Source: Lateolabrax maculatus (Eukaryota; Chordata; Actinopteri; Acropomatiformes; Lateolabracidae). From it: DNA of 64,000 nucleotides. The notes under the pieces are model-generated. The model saw only the letters and a program-made list of their open reading frames with translations, had not been told where the DNA came from and made no database searches. This document shows positions 1-11,000 of the stretch, in pieces. Every line of letters begins with the position of its first letter. Positions within the stretch are counted from its first letter, which is position 1. The translations under genes were made by a program, and so were the position numbers. Location: NCBI GenBank assembly GCA_031216445.1, contig CM062216.1:6445501-6509500 (forward strand), read 5' to 3'.

Positions 1-375
1 ATTTTACATCAAAAAACATATGACAAGCTTATAAAATGGTGGTTTCCAACGTTTCTGGCTTGTGAGTTGTTAACAGTTCCACCAAACAGACAATTTCCCA
101 ATAAACTTCTCAGATGGTTTCATTTAAATAATAGTTTGAGGCCCAAAGAGTTAAAATGATCCAATATTTCAAACAAAAAAGCAAAGATCAGAGAAAAGTC
201 CCAAAATTGAATGCATCTTTTGCCGCGGAGTTCATTAATCATCTCATGGCCCCTCAGATTTATCTAGCTCCAGCAGTAAAATGCTTGCTTGCTTGTTGAT
301 GCATCAGTATGAGCAATCTAATAATCAGGCACAAATGAATCCATCGGTCATCACTGTCTTCACTGGTGTACTTAC

Positions 376-768
376 TACTGTGGGGTCTGAGGCATTTGCC
401 AAATCATCTGCAAGTTCTTCAAGTTTCTCCCAGCTTTTCCCACAAAGGATCAGCCTCGCCCCTCCTTTGTGAAACACACCTGCACATTCTTCAGTGATGA
501 ATGTTTTAAAAGACAAAATGAAATTTAGAATCATTAATGTAAGGACTTTGCAGAGCAATTTTCTTATTTGTTTTTGTCTTTAACAAGAAAGCATGCTTAT
601 GTTACCTTTTCCAAGCCCAGATAAAGTATCAGTTATAACCACCACCTTATTCCGTACTGATGTTTTGGACAACAGACCGATAACCGCACCGTAGAGATAG
701 AAAATTCCAGCTGTCAGCACGACTACAAATGGCACCAGGAGAACAGTGGTGGTCCATGCTGGATCCAT
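376..768 (-). CDS. dhrs7c: Dehydrogenase/reductase SDR family member 7C, first two coding exons (partial)
   Basis: Two minus-strand exons, 768-606 (ATG at 768) and 488-376, join in phase to give 92 residues; the gene continues beyond base 1. Residues 7-30 form a hydrophobic segment that would anchor the protein in the membrane. Then comes the first Rossmann strand VVVI (42-45) and the nucleotide-binding turn TDTLSGLGK (46-54), followed by ECAGVFHKGGARLILCGK. The order and the acidic TD in place of the usual TG match DHRS7C (SRP-35) and not DHRS7B. Known of the family: an NAD(P)(H)-dependent retinol/steroid-type SDR of the sarcoplasmic reticulum in skeletal and heart muscle. The donors are GTAAC after 606 and GTAAGT after 376. 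The catalytic YxxxK would lie in exons outside the window. The intron between the exons is only 117 bases; bases 1-375 are intron and hold no exon I can see. Teleost a/b paralogues cannot be told apart here. Confidence 0.9.
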
Positions 769-948
769 CTCCTGGAGGATTTCCTGAAAAAAGGTTTTAT
801 TTTTGTATCAAATGTGCAGAAAAAAGAAATATATCTTTGGAATTTCTTGCACAAAATATGTAAGAAATAGTTTGACATTCTGGGATATACGCTTGTTTGC
901 CTTCCGGTGGAAAGTTAGATGAGAAGATTGATGCCACTCTCATATCTG

Positions 949-1209
949 TCTCTTAAATATGAGGCTTCAGCCAGCAGCCGGTTAGCTTAGCTTAGCATAA
1001 AGACTGGAAACAGCTAGCCTGGCCAAAGTTAACACAACCCACCACCAGCACCTCTAAAGCCCATACTATATCTCATTTGGTTTATTTGAACAAAAAACAA
1101 ATTGTGAAAACTATCAAACAAGCCAGGCTAGCTGTTTCCCACTGTTTCCATTCATTGTGCTAAGCTACGCTAAATAGTGTGGCTGCTGACTGTGGCTTCA
1201 TATTTACCG
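949..1209. repeat. Fold-back repeat with long imperfect inverted arms
   Basis: The left arm (about 949-1025) reads AATATGAGGCTTCAGCCAGC and on to GGAAACAGCTAGCCTGGC. The right arm (about 1118-1209) is its imperfect reverse complement, starting CCAGGCTAGCTGTTTCC and ending GTGGCTTCATATTTA. The element lies in intron 1 of dhrs7c. It resembles the TTAGCTTAGCTTAGCATAAA repeats common in fish genomes. It could be a MITE or two facing copies of a shorter element. Confidence 0.6.
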
Positions 1210-2311
1210 TACAGAGGTGAAAATGATGTCAAAATCAATCTTCTAATCTAAATCTCGGGAAGAAAACGAATACCGGTAAACGTAATTCACAAAATATCAA
1301 CCTATTCCTTCAACAAAACCATGTATAAAGTGTGAAGCCCAGTGTTGATGTTGTCATCATGGAGGTCATGGGTAACTAACAACTCCATGTTGTTAAAGCA
1401 TGTTCCGAGATTTAAACATACTTTTTCGATGGAAAGTGATTTTTCTGATGATGTAGATGAGATGGGATGGGATGTCAAAGACCATTAAGGATCCAGTGAA
1501 CATGATTAACATGAAAAAGGAGCGTTTCATACCCAAAAGCTCTCCGGCTCCGTAACATTGGAATCCATCTCACCCTCTACAACCATTTTTAAATCTAACT
1601 ATTCTTACAGCTCTGAAATAAAAACAGAGAAGACATGTTTTAACCATGTTCTTACATTAGTAATCAAAACAAAAAGATAAATACCACATTATTAATGTGT
1701 TTATGACATTTGTGCCTACTGGATATACTTACCTTATATACATATACCATATACAGACAGTAAGTGCATCATGAGGCAAAATCACATTCCCAAATCATCC
1801 ACAAAATGACACAAAACACACAAAAATCTTTCCTGTACATTAAGTGTAATCTGTTGCAAACTACTTGACAACACCCGTTTTTTGTCATCAGATTATAAAG
1901 ATTGGCACTCACGTGTGCTAGTTTTTTTGTCCAAATGGGAGTTTGATCATAACCCTTTGGTTTAGGTTTACATGCCAAGCACCGGCTGCTTGTCCAAGAA
2001 GGGGCTTCTAAATATAAACTGCCCTAGAAATAGATACTGTATCTCTCACAAAGGCTTGGTGTCACAGAGTACTAGCCATATTATTCCCCAACAAAGTCAA
2101 GAGATACATGAACACGACCAAAACCTGAACACGGAACAAGAAACAGAGCACTTTTTACTCAATGCAGCAGCTGTCAAGAATGAAATTAAAGATAAAATCA
2201 CAGTGTCACTCAAAGTCCTCCAGTTGACAAAATGTCTTGGCACTTTGCGCAAGTAACTGAAAAGAGAGCTGGTCCTTTCTAACTGACCTCAATAGTGCAA
2301 CCAACACTTAC

Positions 2312-2435
2312 TGCTTCTCCAGCCCCTGCAGGTGTTCTGGACTCTGGATTTATTCCTCTCTCGAGGAGCTGTAGCTGCACACCTCAGCAGCTCATTCACA
2401 GAGCTCCTCCGACATGACAGCCGGCCAGCCTGCCA
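2312..2435 (-). other. dhrs7c: Probable non-coding first exon of dhrs7c
   Basis: On the minus strand a strong donor (GTAAGTG) lies just below base 2312. The coding exon downstream has a good acceptor (six T then CAG) at 784-793, so its 5' UTR part is 783-769. The upper border at about 2435 is inferred as roughly 30 bases below a TATA-like box at 2468-2461. The exon holds a short upstream ORF that starts ATGTCGGAGG and stops after seven codons. Inference from signals only; no transcript is visible. Confidence 0.5.
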
Positions 2436-2460
2436 GAGCAATACTTTGGGATTTGAGCTC

Positions 2461-2485
2461 TTTTAATAGCAGCACAGCTGAGTCA
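2461..2485 (-). promoter_or_regulatory. Candidate dhrs7c core promoter: TATA-like box, E-box, AP-1-like site
   Basis: Minus-strand TATTAAAA at 2468-2461 lies just upstream of the proposed first exon. A palindromic E-box CAGCTG (2475-2480) overlaps an AP-1-like TGAGTCA (2479-2485). E-boxes bind MyoD-type factors, which would suit a muscle gene; that link is inference. A G-rich, GC-box-like run lies at 2530-2551. Confidence 0.4.
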
Positions 2486-2909
2486 GTTATTTTCCACGTA
2501 TGTTGTCAAGATGTCATGTTTAGTATGACAGGCGGGGGCGGGGAGGGGGGTTGCTGGGTAAGGCTGTGGTATGGCTTGCTTTAGGCTGATGCACCTTACA
2601 TTACATTGCAAAGAATAATTATACTCCAGGAAGTGACTTCTCACAGCCAAGAAATAGTCTGGCACTTTTTAGTAGTAGTAGTTGGCAAGTTGTTGTTGTT
2701 ACACTTGGGTTTTTGTACAAATTTATATAATGTCAGTTAGTGAGCTTTAGAGATGCTGGCAGGTGTGTTTTATGACCTTTGGACAAAGCCTAACTCCTTG
2801 CAGGATAAAACCAAAATCCTCCAAGGGGGCCACCGTAAGGTTGAAGGTGTAGCAAAGATACTGTGTGAGGTGACTTTAAGTAAAAAATCGCTCTGTCTTG
2901 AAGTCATAA

Positions 2910-3145
2910 CTCAGTGGAATCTTAACATCCAGACCTGAAACACATTAATATCAATCACATCCCGAGGATGTCATTATCTCTGATAAATGTCCATCAATCT
3001 GCCTAAAAATCACCAAACAGAACTTGCCTGACAATCGTAACATTTTTACGTTTTCTTCAGTATCAAAGTAATCCAGTGACAGTTGTCTGTACATCTGTGT
3101 GTAACCTGCAAACAGGAACTGCTAATAGCTAATTCGGCATACTTT
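2910..3145. repeat. Dispersed repeat family A, copy 1
   Basis: It shares CTTCAGTATCAAAGTAAT, TGTCTGTACATC, GCAAACAGGAACTG and AATTCGGCATACTTT in the same order with a copy at 8000-8255. Inverted copies lie at about 42830-42985 and 55285-55450. No coding capacity; class unknown to me. Confidence 0.7.
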
Positions 3146-4254
3146 AAATTATGCTAATTTGACAAAATGTAAATAAAAAAAAGGTTTAAAGAGGGCTCAA
3201 AAGAGAAAACATATACCAACATGTTGCTGACAGTAAAACAGCATATTGATTTGGTGTACTCATTATGCAGAATGGCTACTTTCAGAGTTTTAAACATTAC
3301 ATATATTATACTGCAGGATTATTATTGCTGATGCATTAACATGTAAGCAGCTTTTTAGTATTGTAGCCAATTTCAACTACTTTTACAGAGCTGGGTAGTC
3401 TCATCAGCAATGTAATCTATTTTAGATTTGAAAAGTTCTTCACTCAGCTTGGCAAGAATAAATAAATAATAATAATAAATAAATAAAGTAAATGCAAACG
3501 GGTTCAACCACACAAACTACTTCTTACAGAGAGTTTAGTAACTTGTTGCTTCATATGTACACCCAGTCTCTGCAGGGTCTAACTGTTGTGTAACTGATCC
3601 AATTGACAAAGCTAACTTTATACAGTATTAATGTAAATCTTCATTAATACATTAATCTTTACACTTCACAGAAATACCACAACATCGCTCAGAAGACTAA
3701 AAAAACGTGTGCCGATAACATTTGACTAAACTAAATGAGAAAATAATGTCAGTTAGTTTAGCATAATCTGACCTTTCCCTCTCATTCTAAACCATGTGAA
3801 TAAATTAACTCTGAAAACATTTACCAAGTTTTAATGGTGTAACTGTATTTAGTTTGAAACTAGTTGTTACTGAGAACTTCACGCTCAAATTTAGTAATTC
3901 ATTTATGAATAGTTGGTGCAACACAATCATGTTTTATACACGAGGAGGAGAGAGTGTGAAGAAATCAAGGTGCTCGAAAATTCTGTCAATAAAGTTATAC
4001 AAATTAGACAGCGTGACCGGATGTTGACATCATCACAATAAAATAATTAAATCTTAAATATCAATCTTTTGTTGAAATTTAAAGCTAATACAGTTTTTTT
4101 TACGCTATCATTATCTACATGTTCTTCTTAAAATCATTCTTTATTTTTTATACATTCATTTCTTTATGTATAAAATTAATTAATCCTATATCATTAAAAA
4201 TTGGTGTCCAGATCCCAGTATTGGCTTATATTTTTAAATTTGCATGTATAGCTG

Positions 4255-4440
4255 CATTGATTAGTCGATCAATAGATTACTTAATCAGCAGAAAATTAAA
4301 TTTCAACTATTTTGATAATCGATTCATTGCAAAAATTGTAAAACATTTTCTGGTTGTAGCTTCTCAAATGTGTTTAAGGCTATTTTTTCACCATGTTTTA
4401 ACATTTAAACCAGAAAATATTTGGCAGATTAATTGACAAT
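4255..4440. repeat. Dispersed repeat family B (ATTAGTCGATCAA type)
   Basis: This fragment has GATTAGTCGATCAATAGATT, then CAACTATTTTGATAATCGAT and TAGCTTCTCAAATGTG. The same blocks recur more than ten times in the window, for example at 5770-6080, 6670-6830, 24090-24465, 30905-31075, 36530-36800, 48360-48700, 51035-51265 and 53225-53400. It is a widespread fish repeat without coding capacity. Confidence 0.7.
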
Positions 4441-4535
4441 AAACGTTAGTTAATTGCATGTTTTTGCTGTCCATGTGCATTTTGTGGTGCTTCAACTCCA
4501 GTGGTGGAAAGTAAACAATGACAATTGACAAATGC

Positions 4536-4574
4536 ATAATTGCAGTGGAGTACACAGTACTCCACTGCAATTAT
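4536..4574. repeat. Perfect inverted repeat, 18-bp arms, 3-nt spacer
   Basis: The left arm 4536-4553 (ATAATTGCAGTGGAGTAC) is exactly reverse-complementary to 4557-4574, with ACA between. The stem would form a stable hairpin or cruciform. It sits inside a fragment of the AGTGGTGGAAAGTAA repeat and may be a junction of two facing copies. Confidence 0.9.
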
Positions 4575-4859
4575 CATTAAGTTACTTGTAGTAGGGTATT
4601 TCTACATTGTGGTACTGTTACTACATTGTGGTACTGCTACTTTTACTAAGTAAAAGCTCTCAGTATTTCTTCCTCTACTGTTCAACTGTCTAAACTGATA
4701 TTGGTTGGTCACATTTTTATCATTCTTTGTATTATTTTAATAATTTCTCAATCAGCGTCCTCCCTTATAGTCTCTTGTTTATCTTTACTGCGTGTTTGTT
4801 TCATTTAATCGTGTAACTGAACTGTGTAAATAAAAGAACATGTTCTTAAACTAAAAACA

Positions 4860-5070
4860 CCTGTACGCGTGGGTAGGTTTATTTTGAAGGGTGTAACCGG
4901 ACGTGGTGTGTGCGCGTGTTGCGTCCACCTTGTCTCCCGGGAGATCTCAGTGGTTTTTGCTGCACTGACACACAGCGGGCTGGTCGCCTCATCACCCCCC
5001 CCCCGCCGCCCCCCGCCCCGCAGACAAACCGGACCCGCTAATATTTTTACCCCGCAGCACCGCCGGTATC
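4860..5070 (+). promoter_or_regulatory. CpG-rich promoter and 5' UTR region of u2af2
   Basis: GC and CpG content rise sharply from about 4862, against AT-rich flanks, and stay high to about 5420. No TATA box is obvious, which suits a housekeeping CpG-island promoter. A C-run of ten or more with GCC repeats (4996-5022) ends in GCAG, so part of this could also be an acceptor region; the transcription start cannot be fixed by eye. Confidence 0.6.
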
Positions 5071-8000
5071 ATGTCGGATTTCGAGGAATTTGAGAAACAG
5101 CTGAGCGAGAATCGTCAAGGTAAGAGTCAGCGGTCCGCCTGCGCCCCGGTGCTCGGTGTCGACGCTAGCGATGCAGCGCTGGCGCGGTGCGCGGTGTTAG
5201 CGGACCACCGGCTCTCGTGAATGGAGAACGCGACCCGACAGCAACTTCACTTTCCCCCCCGCGATGTGACTCAGCTCGTTTTTCCCCGGCGGCGTGGTGG
5301 ACACGGAGCTGAGCCGCTCGGGAGGCTCTCCTCCCGCCGCCGAGGACGGAGGACGGAGGACGGGCTGCTCACCTGCGCGACCCCCGCAACAGACCAAACT
5401 CCGTTGAAACGCCGCGGCTTTTATAGCGTTGCCCCCTGCCGCAAAGATACACACCCGCAGAAATATCTGTTTACGACGTTTTCTGAATCGTTGTCATGCA
5501 CTTTTCAATTCGGCATCTGCTGCGACACATTATTGTTAAAACTAATGTAAAATCCCACAACTTATGTGTGTTATTCAGCAACAGCAAAACATTTATACTA
5601 GTAACCTCCCTGCTGTACAGAATGATATATAACTGTGATATATAATGAATAATAATGATGCTCATCATCCCCGTCCTAACTTTGATTTATGGAGCAGCTC
5701 AGAGTTTCACAATGATTCGTGACAAAACACTGAGCAGAGGACAGATAATGCAACTGGGTGAAATGATTAAATGATTAGGCAATCATCAGAAACATAATCA
5801 GCAACTAACAGATGATAGATAAATCACTTTCTTTCTTTATTTGGTCATTTTTTTTAGCAGAAATGGAAAACATTCAGTTCCATATTATATCCTCATTTAC
5901 TTTGTTTTATATGATAAATAACTGAACACAGTTTATTTTAGTAGGTTTTGGACTATGAGTCGGGTAATACTAAACATTTAAAGATGTCACATTGGGCTTT
6001 GGGACATTGTGATGGGCATTTTTTTCACAATTTTCTGAAATTTTAAATTCCAAACAATTCCTCTATTCCTCAATAAAGTGTCAGACTAACTGACAATGGA
6101 AATAAATAATAGTTTGAAGTTACATACAACACAAAGATGGTTCCTAGACCCAGAAAAGTCAGAAAAAGACGGATTTAAATAGAAAAAGAGTGTTCCACCC
6201 AAACGTCTAAAATTGTACATTTAGTCAATGTAAAGCTTCGGGGTGGATCACATCTGTTCAGAAACAAAGAAGACCTCCTATCAAATTGTTAAAAGGTCTT
6301 GAAATACCATGTCCGACCTGATATCCCTTTTTCCAAGAAGAAAGGCCACATTAAACTGTCAGAGTTCTCATAAAAAATATGATGCAGCAGCATGGAGGAC
6401 ACTGGAGGGTATCAGAGCATGTAATTAATATAGAAAGGAAACGTTTGTACATTTTGACGTACCAATTGCTTTTAGAAAAATGTAATTACCTGCAGTTAGT
6501 GCCGTGAAATCATACGTCTAGGTAAGTAATTATAGTAGGAATAATTTCAGTAATTATAAAGAAGAAAAAGATACATCAATTAAGGATTTACAAGGTCATT
6601 ATGTAGTAGTTATTTGTATGATCGTCTTGATTGCCTGTAAAGAATGTAATCCAGTCATACTACAGCTGCATCTTATGATTATGTTCATTATCGATCAATT
6701 CACCGATTATTTTCATGATTAATAAACAATCAATTGATAAATCAATAAATAAGATGTCAGAAAAAAAAAACAGTTACAACTTCAAAAGCCTGAAGTGACG
6801 TCTTCGAACTGTTTGTTGTGTTTGACCAACAGTGCACCAAGAACTACTCAGATCCTTCACAGTACAGTATTAGCAGCAATTTTAAAATACTTTGTTAAGT
6901 AAAAGTCCTGCATGCAAAATTCTACCTGAGGAGGTATTACCAGCAAAACGTACTTTAAGTGTTAAATTAAGGAGCCAGGTCTTGAGAAATGATGATCTAT
7001 TGATCTATTTAATCTATAATAATGCAGAATATTTGATAAGTTAATCGTATCAAAGTAACTATGGCTGTCAAATAGATATAGTGGAGTTATAAGTACAATA
7101 TGTTCCTCTGAGATGTAGTGGAGTAGAAGTAACAGAAAATGGAAATGCTCAAATAACAAGAACAGTACTTGAGTAAATGTACTTAGTTACTTTTCACCAC
7201 TGCATTAATCGACAAAGAAAAGCAGCAAATCCTCCCGAATGAGAAGCTGGATCAGACTATGTTTTTGCTTGCTTGCTCTTCTACACACAGTATTATTTAT
7301 AAATGTGGAGTATTATGGAGTATTTATTAGCGGAAGCGTAGTAATTATTGCTGGCTGCCGTCTGCACAGAGAGAGAGAGAGAAAGACACAAGAAGAGGAG
7401 TCGCAGTGGATCTGCGGGCCGAGGCGACAAGCATCGCAGCTGGAGCAAAGACCGAGGGAGCCGCAGCCGAGAGAAGCGGAGCCGCAGCAGAGACCGGAAG
7501 AGCCGGGACCGCCGGAGCTCCTCCCGGGACCACAAGAAGCACAGGTCAGGGGGCGAAAGCTCTGGCACCGGCCGGCTCACCTCACAGCTACATCACACCG
7601 GGCGGACTTTAAATGTGAAAGGACACCCGTCTCAGCCCGTCTCACTCCTGAGAAAAACATCTCTTTAGCTGCTAAATGCTCCTTTAATGTTCATCAGCTA
7701 GTTGCTAAGTGTGTCTGCCTGACGTTTATTTTGTCATTTCTCTGCGTGCAGCCACTCTCCGAGGCGGACAAGGAAGAAAAGGACCTGCAAATATTGGGAC
7801 GTGCCTCCCCCCGGCTTTGAACACATCACACCAATGCAGTATAAAGCTATGCAAGGTACTTATTTTTGCTTGTTTAGTCCCGGGGGTCAGACTTCTTCAG
7901 AGCTACACCTGCGAGTACTTTGAGTACTGAGCTTGTATCCAGACCTGAATAAGGCTGTAGTTCTGCTTCCAAAGGGGCTTAAAATTCACAGAAAAAGCCC

Positions 8001-11000
8001 AAAATTCAAATCAGACATGATGCACATATTTTTAAGGACATCTTCCATCCTGATGTCCATCCCGTAGAAATGCCCATACATCTGCTTGGAAATCGTAGAA
8101 AAAAGGCGCTCCTTATAACTCCAGAACTTGCCTGGGAATCGTCACGATTTGAAGTTCTCTTCAGTATCAAAGTAATGCAGTGAGAGTCGTCTGTACATCC
8201 ATGTCTACACTGCAAACAGGAACTGGTAATAGGTAATTCGGCATACTTTTTTGGGGGCACAGATTAGAGGCAAGGCCCACAGTGTCTCAGTGTCATTGAT
8301 TTTTGAATCAATGGGATTAAGATTAAGTACTTTTTATTTATCAGATATGTAATCTACCTGATTAGTTACAAAAAGACTGTCCTGTCCAGTTATTTTATCA
8401 ATTTCCAGATAAATAAAATTATATATAAGAAGAGAGAGGGTAGTTTTATAATTTGCAGGATCTGTAAGTATTGCATATATGTTTTAGATTTTAGATTTGT
8501 ATATCTTAACAAAAATCAACAAGTCAAGAAAGTCATAAAACTGTAGAAAAGATTTTACTCAGACAGCCTAACAAGCTCTCTCAGCATTTACTTAATTCAT
8601 TTAATGCCTGCTTCAGATGAATCATCTATAAATTAGTCACTGCAGTGTTCCCTGATAAGATAATAGAGCGGAGGACGCAGAAGGTAACAGTTTTTTGGTG
8701 AAGCGCCTCGTGTTCTCTTTCCTTCAGCGGCCGGGCAGATACCAACAATCGCTCTGCTGGCGACGTCGACCACCACCGGAGTGGCCGCAGCACCAACACA
8801 AGTGCCCATAGTTGGCAGTCAGATGACAAGACAAGCCAGACGCCTCTATGTAGGAAATATTCCCTTTGGAGTGACTGAGGTAAAGTATTTCGGGTTCCTC
8901 TTTTCTTTGACTTCCTGTTCACACTGGTATGTTCATGCTGCCGTGTCGTTTGTCTTTCTCCTCAGGAGTCCATGGCCGAGTTCTTCAATGCTCAGATGAG
9001 GCTTGCCGGCCTCTCACAAGCCCCAAGCAACCCTGTACTCGCTGTGCAGATTAATCAGGACAAAAACTTTGCTTTCCTAGAGGTTTGTGCTGCAGTGAAC
9101 AATATATTCACTCCCTGGGGCGCGTACAGACGCAAGAGTGGTATCGATTTCTCCATCAAACTCTCGGCAAGAAAGGGAATAAACTTATTTCCCAACATGT
9201 CAACCTATTGCTTTAAAAGATCCCGAAGTGTGATGAATAATATTTAATGTAAAATAAGTGATTTTTACTTCTCCACAGAACAAAATGATAAATGATAACA
9301 ACATGTTAGCATAACTCCCATTATAGTAAAAGGTGACTCAGGTCACACAGGATCCTTTTTGTAGCTTTAAAACATCTAGCTTTCTGTTTGTTTTTGAATC
9401 GTTTGATGCTTCACTATTGCCAAAAAGCCTCAAATAGAAAATAATTCAGCTCATTCCAGCAAAACTCGTCTTGTCACTGTTTATGTCTTTATACTGCCCA
9501 GACAGAGTCTCAGCAGGAATCTTTCTAAATAACAAACACATTAACAAGTTGGTCGTAACCGTAATGAAAATACAAAACAGCTTAGAGGAAAAATAGAGTC
9601 ACACTTTAATGTTTTGCTTTTCATCACTGAGCAATAGGAGGTTGGTACAAATTGACTATTAAGGTTAAACAGCCCAAAACACAAATGCCAGAGTGCTGTG
9701 ATAATTACAGTATTTTCTGTTGGATCTGCCAGTAATTATAATAATAATAATCCTACATTTATTTTTCAATAACTCTTATTAAAACCAGAGATGACAAAGT
9801 AGATATATCTCCAATAAAAACAGCAGACAGTTTATTTCCAGCAGTAACTGTATCAGAGACCAGTTGATGCTGCCAAGGCCTTTTCTTCCTCACTGTCCCT
9901 TGCACGTTATTTTAAGTTTTTAATTTTTTTTTATTTTGTGAAATAGTTAGTGTTGCTGCGACGATGCCTCTGAAGCTGTCTCGGCCTCAAAACTATTGTT
10001 CCTGTCTAGTTTCGGTCTGTAGATGAGACGACGCAGGCCATGGCCTTCGACGGAATCATTTTCCAGGGTCAGTCGCTGAAGATCAGAAGGCCTCACGACT
10101 ATCGGCCTTTACCTGGTATCTCGGAGCAGCCCGCCTTCCATGTTCCAGGTTTGTTACTGAGTAACACTGAGTGACGATATATTCTATTATGTCATATAGA
10201 AAATCTCTTCTTTGTGTGTCGTTGTGGTCTCCGTAGGCGTCGTCTCCACGGTCGTTCCTGATTCCCCCCACAAACTGTTTATAGGAGGCCTGCCTAACTA
10301 CCTTAACGATGACCAGGTATTTCACTGAAAACAGACTGAACAGGTGCACTCATGTTTCCTCTTTTTTTACTCTCACTTGCACAAACATGCACAAAATATT
10401 GTTTTGACATTTCTTTATAACATGAAAAATCTAAAACTGTGTTGTGGTAGAGAGAAAACAAGAGGTCTTCATAGAGAAGGCAAAAAAGCCGAATGTTTAT
10501 CAGAGCCAGAAAACACGACGTGACCCCGTAGAAAACATGCAAAAAAGACAAAAAAAAACCAACAAAAACACAATGTAGGGGAAACATAAATAGGTTTATT
10601 TGTGAAACTTTTTAAAATAAACTCTTATTTTGATATTTAACGTTAATCATCATGTCAACTTTTTGTAACTTGGCTATCTAAGTAAACTGCTTATACCTTT
10701 CTCATGTAAAGCATACTGATTAAAGAAAGGTAAGCAAAGTCCAGTACATTTACATAACAGGCTGATAAACTGTATTTATTTCTGTGTGCCTGGATGTTGC
10801 TCCGTATTCATTGGAGTCAAAATTGTCAAAGAAAAAGTCCACCTTAAGAAACTTTCTGCTAAAAAATAACACTGGCGATGTTTTTGTTTTTCTGGATTAT
10901 TGTGGTTGGTGGTTGTGATTGATCAAACGCTCAATTTTATTGTTTGAATTAATTTCTTACGGGAAAATAAGCATTTCCTTCGTCTTGAAAAAGACAAAGT

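Larger units (their letters stand above)
2490..4860. other. Intergenic region between dhrs7c and u2af2 (head to head)
   Basis: I find no supported gene here. It is AT-rich and contains repeat fragments at about 2910-3145, 4255-4440 and 4495-4700, plus a perfect hairpin at 4536-4574. The hydrophobic ORF at 4119-4436 is AT-rich and overlaps a repeat, so I do not call it. The two flanking genes diverge, so shared regulatory DNA may lie in this 2.4 kb. Confidence 0.6.

Noticed and set aside
325..558. dhrs7c as DHRS7B
   Set aside because: The TD turn and LCGK match DHRS7C; DHRS7B has TGATSGLG and LCGR.
4119..4436. 105-aa hydrophobic ORF
   Set aside because: AT-rich, overlaps a family B repeat, no splice or promoter context.
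7239..7820. Long ORF of 193 aa and several overlapping ones over u2af2 exons 2 and 3
   Set aside because: Wrong-frame shadows of the Arg/Ser-rich exon; the true frame is fixed by the phase from exon 1 and by the RS and YWDVPPPGF motifs.
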